This document shows positions 1 through 4,563 of a stretch of DNA of 6,753 nucleotides, piece after piece. Both the position numbers and the translations under genes were made by a program. Origin of the DNA: CAZIWJ01 sp964542855 (GTDB taxonomy: Bacteria; Bacteroidota; Bacteroidia; Cytophagales; Cyclobacteriaceae); assembly GCA_964542855.1 (NCBI GenBank), contig CAZIWJ010000204.1, forward strand, positions 1 to 6,753. Reading direction: 5' to 3'. How positions within the stretch are numbered: position 1 is the first letter of the stretch; each line of letters starts with the position of its first letter. The notes under the pieces are model-generated. The model was not told where the DNA came from. It saw only the letters and a program-made list of their open reading frames with translations, and made no database searches.

Positions 1-197
1 ATAGCTTCAGATCATTGAACATGGCACAGCTAAAAAATAGTCTTAATTTCTTACTGTAACATTGCACATAATTTAGCAGGAGCCAATATTGTAAGCAATG
101 GAGCTGTTCGTGTTGTGAAAATTTCAGGGCAAAATAGTTAAAGCTTTTACCAGAGTGTGAATGGATGATGTGGCAAATCTTTGCCTTTATCTATTTT

Positions 198-303
198 AAC
201 GTATATTATACGAGTAAGTTGGGAGTGTAAACTTTTATTTGACATTCAACCTTGAATCGTTATCTCAACGCATCCGGGTTTATTTCCCAAAATATACGTT
301 GAA
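198..303. promoter_or_regulatory. Spaced TATACG half-sites, possible operator
   Basis: CGTATA-T-TATACG at 200-212 is a perfect 6-base inverted repeat around one central base. The ten bases AACGTATATT at 198-207 recur as their exact reverse complement, AATATACGTT, at 291-300. Allowing one mismatch, the match extends to 13 bases (195-207 against 291-303). This gives three TATACG-type half-sites upstream of the receptor, two of them head to head. Another imperfect palindrome, ATTCAA-CC-TTGAAT, lies between them at 244-257. The pattern would suit a dimeric repressor or activator, but the region is AT-rich and chance is possible. No regulator is encoded in the window, so the binding protein is unknown. 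Confidence 0.3.
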
Positions 304-331
304 GTAAGGACGAGCCCACTATTTAAATTTA
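238..331 (+). promoter_or_regulatory. Candidate promoters for the receptor gene
   Basis: Two weak candidates are visible. The first has TTTGACA at 238-244 (containing a perfect TTGACA) followed after 19 bases by TATCTCAA at 261-268, which fits the spacing but only part of the TAnnTTTG element. The second has TTG at 299-301 and TAAATTTA at 324-331, a 7-of-8 match to TAnnTTTG but with a rather long 22-base gap. The second would give a leader of roughly 60 bases and would place the rightmost TATACG half-site on its upstream element. I cannot choose between them from sequence alone. Confidence 0.25.
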
Positions 332-399
332 AGTTACAGTGAATACTATTATACTGCTGTCTATCCGAAACTGAATGAAGGACAACACAAACAAACAAC

Positions 400-2391
400 A
401 TGACATTAACCCGGTTTAAAATCCGGTTATTCCAACTGTTGCCGATGGCAACGATAATAATCGCATCATCATTCCCTGCTATTGCTCAAAAGGAAGGTTT
501 ACCGGTTAGCAACCGGACAGATAACAACCTGCCGGGCACTTTGCAACAGGCCTCTTCACATTCGGTAGAAATTACCCGGGACGAGATTGTAGCCTATGGC
601 TGCCGGGAGATTGCCGACGTATTGAAGCTGCTGCCCGGGGTTGAATTTGCCGGCGATGTGATGGGGGCCGTTGGAATTTCCGTCCGCGGTATTTGGGCGT
701 ACGAAGGCAAAATACTGGTGCAGTTAAATGGTATTCCCATAAACGATATGTCGGGCGGATATTTTAATTTCCTGGGCTCGCTTCCGGCGGCCATGATTGA
801 GAAAGTAGAGGTTTACCGCGGGGGAACCGGCGTAATTCACGGTACTCATGCTCAACTCATGACGGTTAATATCATTACCACTTCCGAACAGGAAGAAAGT
901 ATAAGCAGGATTAACGGGCAGGCCGGTATGGTAGGCAACAGTCCTACCTACGGCATTAACCTGCAAAGCCAGGTGGTGGCCTCGGAAGATACTCGCATTG
1001 CCTTTGGCGTGGGGCTGAACCGGCAGCCGCTCGCCCACGATACGTATACCGACTCGCAAGGAAATATTGCTTCCCTCGATATTCACAGTGCCCAGCGAAA
1101 ATGGTATCATTTTAATGCTGATTTGCAGCATAAAAAATTCCGGGTGAGGTTTCACCGAACGCATTTCCGGTTTAACGGGCTGGCTGGCAAGGATGGCGTC
1201 GCTGCTAATCCTGTGCGGAAGGGCATTTACCCTAACGAACAGGAAAATTATAACATGGGCCTCAATGTTTCATTCGAGCTAAAAGCCGGAAACCACTGGG
1301 TAATAGCCCCCAGTTTTCTTTACACCAGGGGCAACGCTATGAATACACCCGTTTACCAAACCAGTGAACTGGCCCCCTGGTACGGAACCGGGAATACCCT
1401 GAAACGCTTTAACGCAGCAATAAAGGCTAAACGAAAGGCAGGCGAACACGGCTTTTTCAAGGCAGGGGCCGGACAAATCCGCGACCTGGCCGAAGCTGCT
1501 ACCAATAACGGGCAACCGGCACTGCTACTGGAAAATGCAGCCGATTCAGTGGTAAAAGCTGTAGCTAATAGCTCATTCCTAAACGTGTTGTACGCGTATC
1601 AACGCCAGCAATGGGCATGGGAAGCCGGAGGACGCTTTGAATATAATTCGTTTGGAAATACCCTGTCGCCCTACGTTGCCGTAACTTACAACCCCGGGCA
1701 CTGGTGTTTTAATGCCGTATACAGTTCAGGTTTCCGAACACCTATGCCATTTTTAAATTACAGCCGGGCGTATAATTTCCAGGGTAGCCTAACCCCGGAA
1801 AAATCACAGAACATGAACCTGATTATTGAATACGCACCCGACTCGGTTTCACACTTTACATTGAACCCTTACTATGTTCGGGTAACTAACCTGTTTTCAG
1901 CCCGAAACCACCGGGAGAAAGGAATATCAGAAACCTCGGCTTTAGGTTTAGAGGCAGCTTACCGGATGAAATTCAAACACGGTGAGGCCTTTGTGAATTT
2001 TGGCTGGAGCCAGCCCGGCTCCCGGGTATCCGATGCATTCCTTTCTGGAAATAACCGCTTCCTTGGCTCATCATCGGTGCAGGCCAGTTTGGGATACCAC
2101 TACTCGTTTAATGTGCTGGAACTTGGTACTACACTCAATTACCTTTCGGGGCGTTCTGCCCGGCAAACCCGGGCTGATTTAAGTACCCGGCAGGCTTATC
2201 GCCCCCTGTTATTATGGAACCTTAACGTAGGCACCCGGCAGTTTTTTGTGGAAGGTTTTTCGGCCTATATTGTTCTCAATAATATTACTTCAGCCCGTTA
2301 CCAGCTGCTTCAGCCTTACCGCAGCGGCTACCCGGTAATACCAGCCAAACAACAACAAATTGGAGTACAGCTTGCCTACAGAATTAAATAG
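400..2391 (+). CDS. TonB-dependent outer-membrane receptor
   Basis: This 663-residue protein is a TonB-dependent receptor, a gated outer-membrane beta-barrel that imports a scarce ligand (siderophore, cobalamin, sugar or similar) using energy passed on by TonB. Residues 1-30 form a signal peptide: basic start, hydrophobic core, and an AIA-Q cleavage site. The plug domain spans about 54-160, with the order typical of the family: ITRDEIVAYG, ADVLKLLPGVE, SVRG, VQLNGIPIND, IEKVEVYRGG and ending VNIIT. The rest is barrel, rich in alternating aromatic strands, with the plant-homolog-like ending LNNITSARY and LAYRIK. There is no N-terminal carboxypeptidase-like domain and no SusD gene next to it, so it is not a SusC-type glycan transporter. 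The length suits siderophore or BtuB-like receptors, but the ligand cannot be told. A clear TonB box is not seen. The plug segment GTHAQLMTVNIIT departs from the usual GxxAIGGVINIIT. The ATG at 400 is chosen because it gives a complete signal peptide; AAGGA at 378-382 is too far away to act as a ribosome site. Confidence 0.93.
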   Translation: MTLTRFKIRLFQLLPMATIIIASSFPAIAQKEGLPVSNRTDNNLPGTLQQASSHSVEITRDEIVAYGCREIADVLKLLPGVEFAGDVMGAVGISVRGIWAYEGKILVQLNGIPINDMSGGYFNFLGSLPAAMIEKVEVYRGGTGVIHGTHAQLMTVNIITTSEQEESISRINGQAGMVGNSPTYGINLQSQVVASEDTRIAFGVGLNRQPLAHDTYTDSQGNIASLDIHSAQRKWYHFNADLQHKKFRVRFHRTHFRFNGLAGKDGVAANPVRKGIYPNEQENYNMGLNVSFELKAGNHWVIAPSFLYTRGNAMNTPVYQTSELAPWYGTGNTLKRFNAAIKAKRKAGEHGFFKAGAGQIRDLAEAATNNGQPALLLENAADSVVKAVANSSFLNVLYAYQRQQWAWEAGGRFEYNSFGNTLSPYVAVTYNPGHWCFNAVYSSGFRTPMPFLNYSRAYNFQGSLTPEKSQNMNLIIEYAPDSVSHFTLNPYYVRVTNLFSARNHREKGISETSALGLEAAYRMKFKHGEAFVNFGWSQPGSRVSDAFLSGNNRFLGSSSVQASLGYHYSFNVLELGTTLNYLSGRSARQTRADLSTRQAYRPLLLWNLNVGTRQFFVEGFSAYIVLNNITSARYQLLQPYRSGYPVIPAKQQQIGVQLAYRIK

Positions 2392-2439
2392 GTTAAAGAT
2401 TTTTGAAACGATTAGGTAGAAAACCAGTTAAAAAAACGT

Positions 2440-2472
2440 AAGTTTAAAATTATAATTTAATATAAACTTTTT
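2440..2472 (+). terminator. Weak AT-only hairpin after the receptor gene
   Basis: AAGTTTA at 2440-2446 pairs with TAAACTT at 2463-2469, and the T run continues to 2472, directly before the next start codon. The stem is almost all A-T, so it would be a poor terminator. It could instead fold in the leader of the 67-residue gene and affect its translation. It may also be chance in AT-rich DNA. Confidence 0.2.
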
Positions 2473-2676
2473 ATGGCACAAGAAACCACAACCTGGCCAG
2501 AACTGGCCATAGGACTCTACGAAAAGCTGACCGGTCGTAACGCCGAAATTTCTTACCAGTTCGAAGACTTCGAAATATACGTCCCCAGTAAAGCTTCCGG
2601 AAGCGGGGAAGAAGCAAGTCACGCCCACTGGAAAATGAGTGGAACGTTAAAGATCCGTACCAAAGACAATGCCTAA
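2473..2676 (+). CDS. Small conserved-looking hypothetical protein, 67 residues
   Basis: This is a soluble 67-residue protein with no signal peptide and no membrane segment. It begins with a helix-like stretch (PELAIGLYEKLTGR, residues 9-22), followed by an alternating strand-like stretch (AEISYQFEDFEIYVPS, 24-39), a small flexible loop of Gly, Ser and Glu (about 40-48), and a final strand (HWKMSGTLKIRTK, 52-64). That reads as a compact alpha-beta fold. From memory, similar short proteins with the TWPELAIGLY and HAHWK segments occur in Bacteroidota genomes without known function; this recollection needs a database search. The coding strand is supported by protein-like composition and by the strong intrinsic terminator 47 bases after the stop. 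The opposite-strand frame has no such support. The start has only an AT-rich leader, normal for this phylum. I assign no function. Confidence 0.75.
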   Translation: MAQETTTWPELAIGLYEKLTGRNAEISYQFEDFEIYVPSKASGSGEEASHAHWKMSGTLKIRTKDNA

Positions 2677-2723
2677 TATTTGGTAACTCTTTCGTTTATA
2701 CTTTACAGAGTGAATAAAGCTTT

Positions 2724-2754
2724 GGCTGACATTTGTATTGTCAGCCTTTTTTTT
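2724..2754 (+). terminator. Strong intrinsic terminator after the 67-residue gene
   Basis: GGCTGACA at 2724-2731 and TGTCAGCC at 2739-2746 form a perfect 8-base stem with a 7-base loop, followed at once by eight T residues (2747-2754). This is a textbook rho-independent terminator on the + strand. It ends transcription through the 67-residue gene, perhaps started at the receptor, and isolates the next gene. Confidence 0.9.
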
Positions 2755-2782
2755 GAAATTAAACAGCTAACACATAAGTTTT
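2752..2782 (+). promoter_or_regulatory. Candidate Bacteroidota promoter for the 113-residue gene
   Basis: TTTG at 2752-2755 is followed after 19 bases by TAAGTTTT at 2775-2782. This matches the TTTG / TAnnTTTG pattern of the Bacteroidota housekeeping sigma factor in 11 of its 12 positions counting the two free bases, with the usual spacing. The upstream element shares its T residues with the terminator tract. Transcription would begin within a few bases of the ATG at 2790, giving a leaderless or nearly leaderless message. A promoter of its own is expected here because the terminator cuts this gene off from those upstream. Confidence 0.45.
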
Positions 2783-2789
2783 TAATCTC

Positions 2790-3131
2790 ATGAGCATACT
2801 GGATAGCCTGAAAGGACTCGAAGTGGAAGCTAACATCGATATCATTAGTCCCTCCGGCCCGATAAGGGTTACCGATATTGACGAACAGATTATACATGTT
2901 CATTTTTCTAATAAAGAGTCGCTCCGCGATGCGCTGAAAGCTTTTCCCATCATTAAGTTTCTCAGAACCCAAAATATTAAAGATTGGCGGGCAGGGATCG
3001 AGAAAGTTGGCGTTGGCCTGGTTGTTCAGGTAGGTGAAAAGGTTTGGGTAAACCTGCAGCCAGGAAAAGCATCTAATGTTAAAGTACTGAAGTTGTTCTG
3101 GCAACAGATGCTTACCTGGTTCGGCAGGTAA
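2790..3131 (+). CDS. Hypothetical protein, 113 residues
   Basis: I do not recognise this 113-residue protein. It has no signal peptide, no convincing membrane span and no catalytic motif. A strand-rich first part (EANIDIISPSGPIRVTDIDE, 13-32, then IIHVHFS) is followed by a helix with an amphipathic look (KESLRDALKAFPIIKFL, 42-58). Next comes another strand region (GVGLVVQVGEKVWVNLQPG, 74-92) and a basic, aromatic tail (VLKLFWQQMLTWFGR, 99-113) that could lie against a membrane or partner protein. The overall order suggests a small alpha-beta domain. It is cut off from the 67-residue gene by a terminator and probably has its own promoter. Its stop lies 13 bases from the stop of the convergent VOC gene, with no terminator between. 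Coding is supported by sensible composition and full use of the space. Confidence 0.7.
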   Translation: MSILDSLKGLEVEANIDIISPSGPIRVTDIDEQIIHVHFSNKESLRDALKAFPIIKFLRTQNIKDWRAGIEKVGVGLVVQVGEKVWVNLQPGKASNVKVLKLFWQQMLTWFGR

Positions 3132-3144
3132 ACATCACTCATCA

Positions 3145-3786
3145 CTATCGTATCGTTACCTCTTTACCCTCTGCATTAGTTAGGGTAACTTCAAAGAAAG
3201 GTAACTGATCAGTTAAATGAGTAGTAACAACATCCAGTAACCCTAATTCAGCCAGGTGGTTATTCAGCCACCTGACCCTGGGATGGTAAATAGCAAAGCT
3301 TTTTAACCGGCATCCGGGGTCGCTCATTCGCTGCACTGGCGATTCATTTTCCCATTCTATAACGTGCGGTAAAAAACCGGAAGCAGGCAGGTGGCCATCT
3401 TCAGGTATGCCGATCATCCACTTTAAACTACCCCGCTGCATAGGTATCGGAACCCCGAGCGATACCTCACACTCGTTTAACGTTTCAGAAATATTGGGCG
3501 TATTCACTGCCCAGGTTAGTACCCTGGGGCCCTTTTCCAACTGCTGACGGACGTAGGGATCATCCAGGCCAAACCATCGAGGCCGTTCAGGAGGATGTTG
3601 TGCAGGATTAATAGCAATAACTTCCAGGTATACCCCACTGCCAATCGGCATAACGTGGTTGTGAGTACCCATCATCGGGTGTTCTCCACCGTAAGGTATG
3701 TTTATGTGTAGCTGCTTTTCAATAAAGTTCCTGCCTGCTTCCAGGCTGGGCGATGCAATTACAATATGATCTAAATGGGCGTGCAT
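3145..3786 (-). CDS. VOC-superfamily glyoxalase-like protein
   Basis: This 213-residue cytosolic protein belongs to the vicinal oxygen chelate fold, in the glyoxalase-like subgroup that Pfam calls Glyoxalase_3. Its pattern follows that group in order: LDHIVIASPSLE (5-16), GGEHPMMGTHNH (33-44), the strand GVYLEVIAINP (51-61), the WFGLD segment (71-75), TWAVNT (91-96), PMQRGSLKWMIGIP (115-128) and FLPHVIEWE (138-146). The metal-binding candidates are His7, Glu55, and His141 or Glu145, by analogy with other VOC enzymes. Members are mostly uncharacterised; dioxygenase, isomerase or lyase chemistry on a small molecule is possible, and the substrate cannot be inferred. The two-repeat layout and length are normal for the group. 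The ATG at 3784-3786 places the LDHIVIA strand at the very start, as is usual. It is transcribed alone, divergent from the Gre-like gene across 111 bases. Confidence 0.88.
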   Translation of the reverse strand: MHAHLDHIVIASPSLEAGRNFIEKQLHINIPYGGEHPMMGTHNHVMPIGSGVYLEVIAINPAQHPPERPRWFGLDDPYVRQQLEKGPRVLTWAVNTPNISETLNECEVSLGVPIPMQRGSLKWMIGIPEDGHLPASGFLPHVIEWENESPVQRMSDPGCRLKSFAIYHPRVRWLNNHLAELGLLDVVTTHLTDQLPFFEVTLTNAEGKEVTIR

Positions 3787-3897
3787 AAAGGAGAGGTCGT
3801 AATTTTGAAAGTTGAAAAACTTATTAAAACTACTACTGATAATAAGTTAAATTGTTAATCCTCTTAAACGCAGCAGCTCAATAAAATTATTGTTACA

Positions 3898-4353
3898 ATG
3901 AATGAAATGGATAAAAAAGAACTGAAAGATCAGCTCATTAAAGAGAAAAAAGAAGAACTGGAAACACTCCGGTCCGAACAGGAGCAAAAATTACAGGACG
4001 CCAACCAGGAAGATGACGAGGAAAAGAATATCGTTGAAAATCCTAAGGAAGGCATGATGGAAGATTTTGAACGCAGGGCCCGGGTGCTCGATGAAATTGC
4101 CCAATCTATAGAACGGATAGAACAAATTAATACGGCTGCTGAGCACTCCAAGGTGGTTTTTGGTACCGTGGTTGAAACTACCGGTCCTAACTTTTACATT
4201 GCCATTCCCCACAGCAAACCGTTGCAGGTAGGTAAAAAGTCTTACTTCTGCGTTTCAGAAAATTCACCACTCTACGAGCAGATAAAAAATATGAAGGTGG
4301 GTGATTCTTTTGAAATGAAAGGAAAAACCGAAATAATTCAGGCGATCTACTAA
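3898..4353 (+). CDS. GreA/GreB-like RNA polymerase-binding factor
   Basis: This 151-residue protein has the architecture of the Gre family, which enter the RNA polymerase secondary channel and trigger cleavage of backtracked RNA. Residues 5-82 are highly charged and helical, breaking at about 37-50 as an antiparallel coiled-coil hairpin would. The turn carries EDDEE (38-42), right where E. coli GreA has its catalytic Asp41 and Glu44. After it, KVVFGTVV (85-92) lines up with GreA RVIFGATV, and ENSPLYEQIKNMKVGDSFEM (121-140) with the GreA segment NSPIARGLIGKEEDD and what follows. Length is close to GreA (158). The classic N-terminal GreA signature is missing, so this is a divergent paralogue rather than GreA itself. 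It could be a cleavage factor, an inhibitor such as Gfh1, or a Gre-fold protein with another role. The alignment was made by eye. Either ATG 3898 or ATG 3907 could be the start; neither has a Shine-Dalgarno sequence, and the first is preferred for completeness only. Confidence 0.7.
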   Translation: MNEMDKKELKDQLIKEKKEELETLRSEQEQKLQDANQEDDEEKNIVENPKEGMMEDFERRARVLDEIAQSIERIEQINTAAEHSKVVFGTVVETTGPNFYIAIPHSKPLQVGKKSYFCVSENSPLYEQIKNMKVGDSFEMKGKTEIIQAIY

Positions 4354-4430
4354 ACATCAGTCATTTCCTCTGGCTTTGCTTTGGCTACCTGTAAGGCACG
4401 AAAAACTTATTGCTCATAATATGTGCAGGA

Positions 4431-4484
4431 ACTGGTACGGTTCGGGGTAGCTGCCTGCAATTATACGATGCAGCAAATACCAGT
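4431..4484 (+). repeat. Nested inverted repeats, possible RNA structure
   Basis: ACTGGTA at 4431-4437 is the exact reverse complement of TACCAGT at 4478-4484. Inside it, GCTGC (4450-4454) can pair with GCAGC (4470-4474); alternatively CTGCA (4455-4459) can pair with TGCAG (4469-4473), so two inner folds compete. Together with the hairpin at 4505-4530 this could be a folded RNA of about 100 bases in the 3' untranslated part of the Gre-like message. The rest of the 210-base gap (4354-4563) shows no gene. No clear separate promoter was found. It may also be chance pairing. Confidence 0.3.
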
Positions 4485-4499
4485 AACAGGGTGTTTTAC

Positions 4500-4530
4500 A
4501 AAAAAAAAGAGAGCAGATAAGCTCTCTTTT
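4500..4530 (-). terminator. Intrinsic terminator of the FAS1 gene, possibly bidirectional
   Basis: AAAAGAGAGC at 4505-4514 pairs perfectly with GCTCTCTTTT at 4521-4530 around a six-base loop. Read on the minus strand, the GC-containing stem GAGAGC/GCTCTC is followed by nine T residues (complement of the A run 4500-4508), so it should end the FAS1 transcript about 34 bases after its stop. On the plus strand only four T residues follow the core stem, so it may also stop the Gre-like transcript, less efficiently. Confidence 0.88.
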
Positions 4531-4563
4531 CTAATTATAGCATTTCAACGCAGGTCAGTAAAA

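Larger units (their letters stand above)
1..399. other. Gene-free region upstream of the TonB-dependent receptor
   Basis: No reading frame of credible length or composition is visible on either strand; the ATG-started frames I read on the + strand close within about 12 codons. The stretch is AT-rich and holds several short inverted repeats, listed separately. I do not see the conserved boxes of a cobalamin riboswitch or a tRNA-like fold. It most likely holds the promoter and control region of the receptor gene, and perhaps the tail of whatever transcript lies to the left. Its length of nearly 400 bases is large beside the other gaps in this window. Confidence 0.7.

Noticed and set aside
1..399. 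Possible riboswitch (for example cobalamin) upstream of the receptor
   Set aside because: I could not find the conserved boxes; only short palindromes are visible. A covariance-model search would settle it.
724..1164. Minus-strand open frame of 146 codons inside the receptor gene
   Set aside because: It overlaps the plug and early barrel of a well-supported receptor and shows no recognisable domain.
2703..3104. Minus-strand open frame of 133 codons opposite the 113-residue gene
   Set aside because: It runs across the strong plus-strand terminator and a promoter candidate; the plus-strand protein has the better composition. It remains the least secure strand choice in the window.
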